IMG/VR virus record: IMGVR_UViG_3300025137_000208
Coordinates: 1-27,820 of that record
Reading direction: 5' to 3' (one strand)
DNA from: a virus
DNA: 27,820 bases
Shown here: one piece after another, positions 5,275 through 13,074 of the stretch
Position numbering within the stretch: position 1 is the first letter of the stretch
How the letters are laid out: the number at the start of each line of letters is the position of its first letter
Notes under the pieces: generated by a model
The model's input: only the letters and a program-made list of their open reading frames with translations
Databases searched by the model: none
What the model was told of the DNA's origin: nothing
Translations under genes and position numbers: made by a program

Positions 5275-7137
5275 TTATTTCCTTTCGATTAATGGTTTAT
5301 ATATTGTCACCGACTCTGATTTTCCTTTAACTTTGATTTTATCTACTTCTACTGATTTAGTATTATAGAGTTGTTCCATAGTATAAGAAGAGTATAGTGT
5401 TGGCAACACTTTGCCATTTTCGTCTTTGTAGTTTCTAGTTGCTGATTCTAATCTGGCTGCAAGATTAACTGCATCACCAATAACAGAATAGTCAAATCTA
5501 GTATCACTTCCCATATTACCAACAATACAAGTACCTGTGTTAACACCTGAACCTATATTAATTTCTGGTAAACCTTTTTCTTTAAATTCTTGTTTTAGTT
5601 TTTCTGTTTCCTCTGCACATTCAATCGCAGTCTTAACTGCCATTTCAGCATGATTAGGATTATCTAATGGTGCATTCCAAAAAGCCATAATACAATCACC
5701 CATGTATTTGTCTATCGTTCCACCATTGTCTAAAACAATTTTACTCATACGATTTAAATAATCATTAATAACTTCTACCAAACCTTCTGGGTTATTATTG
5801 TTTTTATAATATTCAGAAATTGGTGTAAATCCTACTATGTCCATAAACAGAAAAGACATCTCTCTTCTTTCACCACCAAGTTTTAATTTACTTGGGTCTT
5901 TCTGTAATATTGCAACCTGTCTAGGGTCTAAGTAAGTTTCGAATTGTTTTCTAATTTGTTGTTTTAATTGAAACTCTAAAATAAATCTATTAAAGATACT
6001 ATGTAATCCTACAAAGAGTATTGTAACTAATATCCATGTAGCATCAACTAACATCAATTTGTTTGTAAAGAAATAATATGTTCCGTACACAGCACCTGCT
6101 GAGAAACCAATCATTATTAAACCAACGAACCAATATGCCGTATATCTTGTTAATATAATAATTAATGCACCTACTAGGAATGCTGTTACTAATTCTGCAA
6201 GGAAAGATATATCAACTCTTTCTATATTTGTACCATCAACAACTGTTTGTAAAGTAGAAGCAAGAACAACATAATCATATTGAGCACCAGTTGGTGTAGC
6301 AATTACTCCACCTAAACCTTCTGCCTTCATACCAATAACAATTGTTTTTCCTTCTAAACTAATTTCTTTTGTATCTAAATCTGCAAGAGATATTTCTGGG
6401 TAAGACTTATTCCATGTTAACCATATTCTTGCATTTGCATCAGTATTGATTGTTGCAAACCCAGGTACTCTCATTGCAATAATACCTGCATCCCCTGATT
6501 TGACTTGATAACTCGGGTCACCAACTGCAACTCGAATAACTTCTATTGCAATATTTGGATAAACATCGTTTCCTATCTTCATCAGTAAAGGCATTCTTCT
6601 AACAACACCATCAACTTCTGGTGCTGTATTTGTTGTACCAACACCTGCGGCGTTATCACCGATTTGTGGAATTGGCCCAACCATACCTGGCCATTCAAAT
6701 AACCAATCTAAGGGATTACCAATTTTAGCAACTCCTCTTGGGTATCCGTTTTGACTTGTTTGATGTGAACCTGTCTGTGCGACAACAACAAAATTACCAT
6801 TAAGTGTTTGACTAAAAAATTCATCACCACCCATTCTATCTTGTTCTGAAAATAAGATAGGCATAACAATAACACCTGCACCTTGTTGTCTTAATTTTAT
6901 AATTGTATTTGCCATGACAGTTCTATCCCACGGCCATTGTCCATTTACTTCAATTGCTTTTTCATCAATCGTTACAATTACAATATCATTAGATATAATT
7001 TTATCTTGAGATTGAAAGAGAAGGTCGAATGATTTTAGTCTAAGAATTTCTTTGATTTGTGGGTCTTGTAGTCCAATCCATATTAAAGTAAATAAAGTTA
7101 CAAATGCAACTGTCCAATGTGTGAATATTTTTTTCAT
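5275..7137 (-). CDS. CHASE2-domain class III adenylate/guanylate cyclase
   Basis: The 620 residues read as an N-terminal membrane anchor (about 8-22), a CHASE2 extracytoplasmic sensor (about 35-300, with IVTIDEKAI and GQWPWDR), three membrane helices (about 313-382), a short linker and a class III cyclase domain (about 425-600). Catalytic residues are complete: metal Asp D433 (FMDIVGFT) and D481 (YMGD), purine-selecting K477 and D549, and transition-state N558 and R562 (VNLAARLE). The Lys/Asp pair favours ATP, hence cAMP. Stand-alone bacterial CHASE2 cyclases often lie beside FecR-domain genes, as here. The start overlaps the curlin lipoprotein stop by 4 bases. A full signalling cyclase is unusual in a phage. 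Confidence 0.93.
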   Translation of the reverse strand: MKKIFTHWTVAFVTLFTLIWIGLQDPQIKEILRLKSFDLLFQSQDKIISNDIVIVTIDEKAIEVNGQWPWDRTVMANTIIKLRQQGAGVIVMPILFSEQDRMGGDEFFSQTLNGNFVVVAQTGSHQTSQNGYPRGVAKIGNPLDWLFEWPGMVGPIPQIGDNAAGVGTTNTAPEVDGVVRRMPLLMKIGNDVYPNIAIEVIRVAVGDPSYQVKSGDAGIIAMRVPGFATINTDANARIWLTWNKSYPEISLADLDTKEISLEGKTIVIGMKAEGLGGVIATPTGAQYDYVVLASTLQTVVDGTNIERVDISFLAELVTAFLVGALIIILTRYTAYWFVGLIMIGFSAGAVYGTYYFFTNKLMLVDATWILVTILFVGLHSIFNRFILEFQLKQQIRKQFETYLDPRQVAILQKDPSKLKLGGERREMSFLFMDIVGFTPISEYYKNNNNPEGLVEVINDYLNRMSKIVLDNGGTIDKYMGDCIMAFWNAPLDNPNHAEMAVKTAIECAEETEKLKQEFKEKGLPEINIGSGVNTGTCIVGNMGSDTRFDYSVIGDAVNLAARLESATRNYKDENGKVLPTLYSSYTMEQLYNTKSVEVDKIKVKGKSESVTIYKPLIERK

Positions 7138-7493
7138 TGATTAACTGTTAAAGTACACCAAGTATGATTACAAAATAATGTAGAGTTATATGTTTTGTCA
7201 TTACCTGTTTGATAGATGTTTAAGGAACTACCAGAACCACTACCTCCGGTTACTGTTACATCAACATCATTATTGTTACCGACTTGTTGAACATCTAAAC
7301 TACCACCAACCCATGAACTACCTGAAACATCAATATCGTTATCAATACCATCTTGCAAAATATTAACTGTGGCTGTATTACCTGTGACTGATAGTGTTAA
7401 GTCATTGGCTTCTGTGTTTTCAATTTTAAATGTGCATGAAACTAATAATGTGATTATTAATATACTACTGATTTTGTATAATATTGATTTCAT
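7134..7493 (-). CDS. Curlin-repeat lipoprotein (CsgB-like)
   Basis: A 119-residue exported protein. The N-terminus is hydrophobic and ends in a lipobox, LVSC with C20, so it is probably lipid-anchored. The rest holds three to four curlin-type repeats of the form hydrophobic-x-hydrophobic-x-Q-x-G-x-x-N: VNILQDGIDNDIDV, LDVQQVGNNNDVDV, LNIYQTGND, and a final CTLTVNQ strand. Two cysteines near the end (FCNHTWC) could form a disulfide. A membrane-anchored curlin could nucleate fibres as CsgB does, but the role is inference. It overlaps the FecR gene by 29 bases and the cyclase by 4. Confidence 0.75.
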   Translation of the reverse strand: MKSILYKISSILIITLLVSCTFKIENTEANDLTLSVTGNTATVNILQDGIDNDIDVSGSSWVGGSLDVQQVGNNNDVDVTVTGGSGSGSSLNIYQTGNDKTYNSTLFCNHTWCTLTVNQ

Positions 7494-8592
7494 TACTTCC
7501 CTCTCCTAATGTGTAATCTCGAATTTCGAAATCTTGTTGTGTAACATTTATTATATATCCATTCTCTTGGTCTAACTTTAATCTAATTATGTTTCCTGAT
7601 GCATCTTCTCGTTCCCATATATAGTTTCCGTCTTCTATTATCAATAAGATACCAAACTCGTCTCTACCTTCTTTTCTTTTGTCTTTTACTTTATCAAATT
7701 CACTTCTCATTTGCAAGGCCAATTGTTTATTTAACTCTGCCAATATGTCACCTAAAAAGTTTTGTTCTAAAAAATCAATGTCTAATCTATTAGAATATTC
7801 GTCTTCTTCAACTTCTAGTAAATCAACATCTAAATCATCAAACTTTAAAAAGTCAATATCTAGTGCGTTTCCTATCATTTTTAGATTCTTTTCGTATTGA
7901 ATCTGGTCGTCTAGTTTTGGCGGTCGTCTTACAATTAACAAGTTGTTAATAAGTGATTCATCTAAATCCAAAATCACTGGTGATAATGGTTTACTTTCGG
8001 GCGTATCAACTTGTGTTGCCTGAAATGCTTGATTCATTATAACAAACCCAGCGTCAGATTCTACACTAATTTCACCAACAAAACAATTACCACTTGTGTC
8101 GCAACTTGGTAATAATATAATTGTTGATGAACCTATCTCATCAACTGTCATTGCAAAATCTGTACCTCTAACTGATACAGTAGCAGTTGGTGTCTCTATA
8201 TTTATATTCTGTGCTGAGTTCTTTGCAATTTGACCTGAGGCATATCTCACCGTTCCTAAAGTTGCCTTTAAGGATAGTTTACCTGTCTTTGCTTTTGGGT
8301 CATAGACAAATTCATCTATGATTAATTTAGAATGAGAAGTAACGTCAACTCTTGTATCGTCTAAAAACTCAATAGCAAGTTTTCCTTTGCCTGTTTTAAC
8401 TGTATCATAAGAAAAAACATCTAGGTCTTGTTCTACTTCAATTTCTGTTTTATCTTCTCTTTGAATAACTGAATTTCCCTCTTTCAGTACTACATCACCT
8501 ATACTTGATGCATAGAGCGTAGTACTGAATAAGATTAGGAAAATACCTAAAACGACTGTTTTAGTCTCTTTGAATAATATCGATATTTGCAT
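7465..8592 (-). CDS. Exported FecR-domain protein with curlin-like C-terminal strand
   Basis: About 375 residues with a signal peptide (cleavage near LYASS), then a FecR domain: GDVVLKEG, a DTVKTGKGKLAIEFLDDTRV core and the characteristic TPTATVSVRGTDFAM segment. After it comes an acidic region in which LDIDFL occurs twice, then a basic helical stretch, and the protein ends GSNEINIIQNQ, resembling a curlin strand. FecR domains usually act in the periplasm in signalling or envelope regulation; no sigma factor gene is nearby, but a CHASE2 cyclase is. The start could also be the GTG at 8601. It overlaps the upstream curlin gene. Confidence 0.82.
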   Translation of the reverse strand: MQISILFKETKTVVLGIFLILFSTTLYASSIGDVVLKEGNSVIQREDKTEIEVEQDLDVFSYDTVKTGKGKLAIEFLDDTRVDVTSHSKLIIDEFVYDPKAKTGKLSLKATLGTVRYASGQIAKNSAQNINIETPTATVSVRGTDFAMTVDEIGSSTIILLPSCDTSGNCFVGEISVESDAGFVIMNQAFQATQVDTPESKPLSPVILDLDESLINNLLIVRRPPKLDDQIQYEKNLKMIGNALDIDFLKFDDLDVDLLEVEEDEYSNRLDIDFLEQNFLGDILAELNKQLALQMRSEFDKVKDKRKEGRDEFGILLIIEDGNYIWEREDASGNIIRLKLDQENGYIINVTQQDFEIRDYTLGEGSNEINIIQNQ

Positions 8593-9247
8593 TGTCACCA
8601 CTTGTTGTTAAGTTAATCATATTATCATATACACCTGATTGTGTAATATCGACATCTGCTATCGAACCTGTATGTGAATGAATTAATGTGTGACCTATAG
8701 TATCACCATCGCCGTCTATATCAATTAAGTAATTGTTAGTGTCGCCATTTACTGTAATAGTTAAAATAGCACTTACACCATCAACTGTTGCCGCTACGAC
8801 ATTACTATCTGAGCCTGAAGCACCTGTAATATTTACAGTTGAACCTGCGGCTGAAGATGTTTCACCTATGTCTAGGTCTATATCATTTGATGAACCTGTC
8901 ATGGTTATGTTAGCAGTTATGTTTCCACATGAACTGTTATTATTACCACTATCACAATTTAGGTCTACATCGTTTGAGTTACCAGTCAAGTTTATAACAC
9001 CTGTATAAGTGGCACCATTAATTTGATATTTGATAACATTACTATCACCGACTTGGTCAATATTCAAACTAGTGGTAGCACCAGAAGATGCAGAAGCAGT
9101 TGTACTATTACCTATCGTGTTATTTTGTCCGTCTTGTAAAACATCAAAGGTTAATGATGCACCCGACTGTGTTACATAAATGTCGTTTGCGTTAACCGGA
9201 ATTATTAAAAACATAATAAACATGACGAAACCTATTATTTTTACCAT
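8561..9247 (-). CDS. Curlin-repeat protein (CsgA-like major subunit candidate)
   Basis: A 228-residue protein with a signal peptide (cleavage near VNAND) and about eight imperfect repeats of 20-25 residues in the curlin pattern: FDVLQDGQNN, LNIDQVGDSN, INLTGNSNDVDL, ITMTGSSNDIDL, VDITQSGVYDN and a terminal ANIDIIQRD. It is rich in Asn, Ser, Thr, Gly and Asp and poor in Lys/Arg. Many repeats keep only part of the Q-G-N ladder, so it is divergent from E. coli CsgA. It probably forms a beta-solenoid exported through the CsgG pore encoded just upstream. GAGGGA precedes the ATG. Confidence 0.8.
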   Translation of the reverse strand: MVKIIGFVMFIMFLIIPVNANDIYVTQSGASLTFDVLQDGQNNTIGNSTTASASSGATTSLNIDQVGDSNVIKYQINGATYTGVINLTGNSNDVDLNCDSGNNNSSCGNITANITMTGSSNDIDLDIGETSSAAGSTVNITGASGSDSNVVAATVDGVSAILTITVNGDTNNYLIDIDGDGDTIGHTLIHSHTGSIADVDITQSGVYDNMINLTTSGDNANIDIIQRD

Positions 9248-9280
9248 GTCTTTCCCTCATTTGAACTATATTGTTCGTTA

Positions 9281-10234
9281 TTATTTATGTATTGGATGGT
9301 CTTCATCGGCCCATTCTATGGACTTTTCGATGACTTCTACCTGTTGATTTTCCACATTATTGGTGTTTTTATCAACTTTATTTTCGTTTTCTTTTGGTAT
9401 TTCTATTAATTCATTCTTAAATTTCCAAAATCCTTCTTTTTCACCATCCATTATAATATTTAAAACTGCATATTCGATTGCAGTTCGAATTGCATAATTT
9501 ACAGGTTCATTTACTGCGACACCTGTTTCAACTTCTAATGCCTTAGTTCCCATATCTAAAAACTTAAAAACATCACCACCTTCACTATGGCTTGCAATTG
9601 TTTTAGTTACATTTGTTGTAAGTAATATCTCACCAGTTTGTACTGATATAAGTCTCATGGCAACTGTTACTTGGTCAACTCTATAAGCATCATTTATACC
9701 GATACCAAAGTATCTTGCACCAAAACCACCAGAGTTAGTATTACTGTCGTATCCTACAATTCCACCTTCAACTATTAAACCTGCAAAGAGAAGTGGTTTA
9801 AGTATATTTTCTATTTCTTGTTCACCATCATATAAATCTCTTGTTGAACGAATAAGTTGTCTTTCTTTAACAAGATTGTCTAAATTTTTTCTTTCGATAA
9901 CTTGAAACCAATCACCACCAGATACACTTTTTAATGCATTAATAACAAAGACATCAGCACCTTGTGTTACTGCTGTCGATAATTGAGAAAACTTTGTACT
10001 TGGTTTTCTTTGTCCTGACTGGTCTGTAAAATCATAAACTGCAATAGTAATTACTGGTTGATTATCTAAATCAGGTATATCATGCAACAAGTCTATTGTT
10101 GGTGTACCTTCAATATAAGGCATAGAACCTTTGTATGTTGATTTATTTCCTTGAGAAGTTTGACAACCACTTAATAACAAGGTCAATGTAATCAACACTA
10201 TCACCCCAATGTATGACTGAATATTTGATTTCAT
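9281..10234 (-). CDS. csgG: CsgG-like outer-membrane curli secretion channel
   Basis: A 317-residue lipoprotein with lipobox LLSGC (C24). The core closely resembles CsgG: ITIAVYDFTDQSGQRKPS, STAVTQGADVFVINALKSV, WFQVIERKNLDNLVKERQLI, then ILLTTNVTKTI and a C-terminal helical part ending in a charged tail. CsgG forms a nonameric outer-membrane pore with a 36-strand barrel that passes unfolded curlin subunits and is capped by CsgF. The C-terminal extension rich in Asn, Lys and Glu goes beyond the E. coli protein (277 residues including signal). The ATG follows the 94-residue gene by two bases with AGGAGAG upstream. The fold assignment is secure; its use by a phage is not known. Confidence 0.93.
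   Translation of the reverse strand: MKSNIQSYIGVIVLITLTLLLSGCQTSQGNKSTYKGSMPYIEGTPTIDLLHDIPDLDNQPVITIAVYDFTDQSGQRKPSTKFSQLSTAVTQGADVFVINALKSVSGGDWFQVIERKNLDNLVKERQLIRSTRDLYDGEQEIENILKPLLFAGLIVEGGIVGYDSNTNSGGFGARYFGIGINDAYRVDQVTVAMRLISVQTGEILLTTNVTKTIASHSEGGDVFKFLDMGTKALEVETGVAVNEPVNYAIRTAIEYAVLNIIMDGEKEGFWKFKNELIEIPKENENKVDKNTNNVENQQVEVIEKSIEWADEDHPIHK
9282..9289 (-). promoter_or_regulatory. Possible variant late promoter before the curlin gene
   Basis: CATAAATA differs by one base from the T4 late consensus and lies 35 bases before the curlin ATG. It also encodes the last codons and stop of csgG (His-Lys-stop), so a chance match is quite possible. Confidence 0.25.
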
Positions 10235-10236
10235 CT

Positions 10237-10521
10237 TTAGTCTCTCCTTGCGTCTTCTTTACCATCTGCCCTACTTATTCTCTCTTCATCTTGTCTCAAA
10301 TTCAATGCATCTGATATTTGAATATCTAATTTAATCATATCATTATTCATGTTTTTTACTCTATTGTCTAACGCCATAATAATTCCATGCATTCCTGATA
10401 CTTGACCTATAACAGATTCAAGTATATATTTTAAAATCAAGAATATAAAATATCCCATAACAACTGCGGCTGCTACAGGTAATCCAAATTCAGCAAGTAT
10501 AGTAAAGAATATATTGTCCAT
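10237..10521 (-). CDS. Single-helix membrane protein with coiled coil, paralogue A
   Basis: The 94 residues comprise a membrane helix (about 8-34, VAAAVVMGYFIFLILKYI), an amphipathic helix with NRVKNMNNDMIKL, and a charged tail. It is clearly related to the 86-residue protein on the other side of csgF: both share MGYFI, the Asn-Asp-[Met/Leu]-Ile-[Lys/Arg]-Leu motif and the following LxLR. Related small proteins occur in T4-like marine phages as far as I recall, sometimes labelled holin-like. Between csgF and csgG it may be part of the secretion apparatus. The topology and role are inferred. Confidence 0.65.
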   Translation of the reverse strand: MDNIFFTILAEFGLPVAAAVVMGYFIFLILKYILESVIGQVSGMHGIIMALDNRVKNMNNDMIKLDIQISDALNLRQDEERISRADGKEDARRD

Positions 10522-10529
10522 TATCTATC

Positions 10530-11027
10530 TTAAAATACAAAATCCCCTATCGGTACTGTTATAACAGTAATCGTACCATCATCAGAAGTAACAGTTAATG
10601 TTATTATATCGGAAGTTGTATCTTTAACCCAAGCAATTGTAGCACCCTCTATCTCCGAAGTACCACTAGTTGGACATGTTGTTGTACTACTATCACAACT
10701 TGTTCCAAACATATTATCTACTAATTGTTTTGATAAGTTTGCGTAGATTCTTGATTCGACATTTGCAATAAACTTATTGACAGTTTTATTTTTTTCTGCT
10801 CTTTCTGCAGCTGAGGCTGCTGATTTTGCCTCATCTTTCATTTTTTGCCTTCTTTGTTCTTGTAATTGGTCAACAGATAGTACATGAGAAGAGTAACCAT
10901 CTCCACTAAATGCAGGGTTACCAAATTCAAAATACATTTCACTTGCATAGACAGGTTTTACTAACCATGCTATGAATACGATTATTAGGATAAAAAGACC
11001 GGGTAAATATTTTTCTTTATTGTTCAT
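10530..11027 (-). CDS. csgF: CsgF-like curli assembly factor
   Basis: A 165-residue protein with a signal peptide (cleavage after VYAS). The mature N-terminus, EMYFEFGNPAFSG, matches the CsgF segment that inserts into the CsgG channel (aromatic/hydrophobic alternation then NPxFxG). The C-terminal beta region (IAWVKDTTSDIITLTVTSDD, then VITVPIGDF) matches the CsgF end. Between them are a Lys/Ala/Glu-rich helix and a CDSSTTTCPTSG loop with two cysteines, both extra relative to E. coli CsgF. CsgF caps the pore on the outside and couples export to nucleation. It lies between the two paralogous membrane proteins. Confidence 0.85.
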   Translation of the reverse strand: MNNKEKYLPGLFILIIVFIAWLVKPVYASEMYFEFGNPAFSGDGYSSHVLSVDQLQEQRRQKMKDEAKSAASAAERAEKNKTVNKFIANVESRIYANLSKQLVDNMFGTSCDSSTTTCPTSGTSEIEGATIAWVKDTTSDIITLTVTSDDGTITVITVPIGDFVF

Positions 11028-11035
11028 ATTAGTAT

Positions 11036-11296
11036 TTATTCTTTATCTTTCTTTGATTTTTCTATTTCTCTTAAAGTTAAAACTGTATTCAATTTAGAAC
11101 GCAATCTAATCAAATCATTATCTAACATACGAATTCTATCGATTAAAGCAATAAGAACTGTACTCATCTCTGATAATTTAACTTTAACTTGAGTTGTTAT
11201 ATACGTATAAATGAAGTATATAAAGTAACCCATACCTATTGCGGCTAGGGTTGCAAAACCGTATTGATTTAATACTTCAACAATATCCATAGACAT
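11036..11296 (-). CDS. Single-helix membrane protein with coiled coil, paralogue B
   Basis: The 86 residues comprise a membrane helix (about 12-33, FATLAAIGMGYFIYFIYTYI) and an amphipathic helix with IDRIRMLDNDLIRLRSKL ending in a Lys/Glu tail. It is homologous to the 94-residue protein on the far side of csgF. The GxxxxAAxGMGYFI pattern suggests helix packing in the inner membrane. Its start is 5 bases after the PIG-L stop, with TAGGAG upstream. It may be a general phage membrane protein or part of the curli-like module; position alone favours the second. Confidence 0.65.
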   Translation of the reverse strand: MSMDIVEVLNQYGFATLAAIGMGYFIYFIYTYITTQVKVKLSEMSTVLIALIDRIRMLDNDLIRLRSKLNTVLTLREIEKSKKDKE

Positions 11297-11301
11297 TACT
11301 C

Positions 11302-11880
11302 CTATACGATAAGAGTATCTACTTTAAATATTTCTGCATGTTGGGTTTCAATAAAAGCCCCACGATAAGCAGTAAGATGCTCTGTATCTTTCGTCCACTT
11401 TGTTGATACATTTTTGTAACATAAAATGGAATTTTTCTTTTGCTCTATGTATTTAGTAATATCTACGAAGACATTTGCATCAAAACTAGTGTACTTTTGA
11501 CAATAAGGATATGCATTCATATACCATACATTTAAAGGTTGTTTTCGTCTTAAACTGTTTCCTAAGTCATGACAGAATCTATGGTCTTGATGCCAATCTT
11601 CTTTCCAATGCGTTATGAGTAAGTCATAGGATGATATATCAATTAATGCCTCAATTTCTGCGACAACTTCTCTTGTTATTGATTCATCTCTATGTTCAAG
11701 ATATAGTGGATTAAAACCAAGTATCTTCGAAGATTCAGGCACATATTTTTTATGAGGTACATTTGAACAAACAATTAAGTTTGTTACTTCAACACCTTCA
11801 TCAACAAATCTTGCAACTGTTCCACCACACGCCAGTTCTAAATCATCTGGGTGTGCAGTTAATACTAAAACTTTTTTCAA
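11302..11880 (-). CDS. PIG-L/LmbE-family deacetylase
   Basis: This 192-residue protein has the family hallmark AHPDDLELACGGT (H10, D12, D13) and the second metal motif HQDH (H97, D99, H100). PIG-L enzymes are zinc-dependent deacetylases of N-acetylglucosaminyl groups on lipids, thiols or glycans. The length is near the family minimum. It overlaps the glycosyltransferase-like gene by 4 bases (ATGA), so the pair probably acts on the same glycan, perhaps a surface sugar or a DNA modification. The substrate is not visible from sequence. Confidence 0.85.
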   Translation of the reverse strand: MKKVLVLTAHPDDLELACGGTVARFVDEGVEVTNLIVCSNVPHKKYVPESSKILGFNPLYLEHRDESITREVVAEIEALIDISSYDLLITHWKEDWHQDHRFCHDLGNSLRRKQPLNVWYMNAYPYCQKYTSFDANVFVDITKYIEQKKNSILCYKNVSTKWTKDTEHLTAYRGAFIETQHAEIFKVDTLIV

Positions 11881-12590
11881 TAGGTACCCTTTCTAGAATG
11901 TGTCCAAATTGCTTTATCATACCAATCTAGATACTTGTCACCTGTGTAATTTTCAAATGCATAGATATATCTTTCGGGGTATTCGGGTGATTCTTTAAAA
12001 CACCAATGTGCAGGTTGTAATAAAAGTTCAGCATGTTTAACCATATCCCAAACAAAGTTTTGTTCACCTAAATCTTCTCTATCTACTAATCCATTTTTCC
12101 AATAAAACTTTTTAAAATAATGATAATGTTTTTTATATATTTCTGCAACATGTTTAAATTCATGAGATTTAAATTTATAAAAATTTCCACTAATAGGACA
12201 ATCTTTCATCTTATCTTTTGCCCACCATCTTGGCATACTTGCAAATTGACCTTCTTTAATAGGAAAGTTGATAACACAACTAGGGTCATCATGCCAGAAC
12301 ATATCAATATCTACTACGATGGTTTCATCGTGTTTATCTGCATTTAACATCTCTGGGTCAAAGAAATAAGATTTAACCCAATGATTATGTCTTTTGATTT
12401 CTTCTTCTTTTAAATAATGATTAACAATTTGAACATCATTTGAAAAATCAACCATTGGTGTATCTGATAATAAGTGAAACTTTACATTTTCAACATTGTT
12501 ATTTACAGGTTCAATTATGTCTTTAACTAATTTAGTTGTAGAATGACCTTTAAGTTCTTTACCATAACGAACCATACAGACATGTATCAT
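11877..12590 (-). CDS. Glycosyltransferase-like protein (GT-A type, DxD)
   Basis: The 237 residues begin with a beta-strand start (MIHVCMVRYG) and carry VVDIDMFWHDDP at 91-102, where D94 and D96 form a DxD motif as used by GT-A glycosyltransferases to hold a metal-bound sugar nucleotide. The C-terminal half is rich in Trp, Tyr and His. I do not recognise the subfamily, so donor and acceptor are unknown. It is coupled by 4-base overlaps to the nuclease-like gene upstream and to the PIG-L deacetylase downstream, which supports a joint glycan-modifying role. Confidence 0.65.
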   Translation of the reverse strand: MIHVCMVRYGKELKGHSTTKLVKDIIEPVNNNVENVKFHLLSDTPMVDFSNDVQIVNHYLKEEEIKRHNHWVKSYFFDPEMLNADKHDETIVVDIDMFWHDDPSCVINFPIKEGQFASMPRWWAKDKMKDCPISGNFYKFKSHEFKHVAEIYKKHYHYFKKFYWKNGLVDREDLGEQNFVWDMVKHAELLLQPAHWCFKESPEYPERYIYAFENYTGDKYLDWYDKAIWTHSRKGTY

Positions 12591-12922
12591 GACTTGTCGT
12601 GTAGCCTCACAAAATAATCTGCATCTACTAAGACTAGGGGTTTAGTATTATTTCTTTTTAATACTACGATAGGTTCATACTTACCAGAGTTCTCTTTGGC
12701 CTGGTCATAAGACTTCCAAATATTAAGTGCCTCTTGATTTTTGCATTCTATAGAATAAGGAAACTTTTCCCTAGCCGCACGGGCCATGATGAGGTCTTCC
12801 CCACCTGCGCCCATACTTCTAGATTCTATATCTTCTTCATGTATATTAAGCTTTTCAATCAGTAAATCACGAAACCATTGTTGTAATCTACGACCCTTTG
12901 CTTTGGCCGATTGTGTTTTCAT
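12587..12922 (-). CDS. PDDEXK-type nuclease-like protein
   Basis: The 111 residues start with AKAKGRRLQQWFRDLL, then MGAGGEDLIM (E42, D43) and YSIECKNQE (E59, K61), reproducing the D...ExK layout of small PDDEXK nucleases such as Holliday-junction resolvase-like phage enzymes. The IWKSYDQAKENS helix following the motif is also typical of this fold. The likely role is phage recombination or host DNA degradation. It overlaps neighbours by 4 bases on both sides. Confidence 0.7.
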   Translation of the reverse strand: MKTQSAKAKGRRLQQWFRDLLIEKLNIHEEDIESRSMGAGGEDLIMARAAREKFPYSIECKNQEALNIWKSYDQAKENSGKYEPIVVLKRNNTKPLVLVDADYFVRLHDKS

Positions 12923-13074
12923 TCATCTTCATCCTCATATGCTGTTAATTCTTCATCAAAATCATGTTGAGTACCGCAAAATGGGCAGTACTCAATTATG
13001 TAGTAGTTTGAATCTAAAGTGTGTTTAATATCATATGTTGCTTCGCAGTCCTCACATAAGATATTTTTTTTCAT
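12919..13074 (-). CDS. 51-residue zinc-ribbon protein
   Basis: A short protein with CEDC (C7, C10) and CPFCG (C30, C33), a two-knuckle zinc ribbon, followed by an acidic tail ending YEDEDE. Its ATG shares a base with the nrdB stop (TAATG) and its TGA overlaps the next ATG, so it exactly fills the space between two coupled genes. Zinc binding is inferred from the knuckles. Small ribbons like this are common in phage replication clusters; the partner is unknown. Confidence 0.7.
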   Translation of the reverse strand: MKKNILCEDCEATYDIKHTLDSNYYIIEYCPFCGTQHDFDEELTAYEDEDE

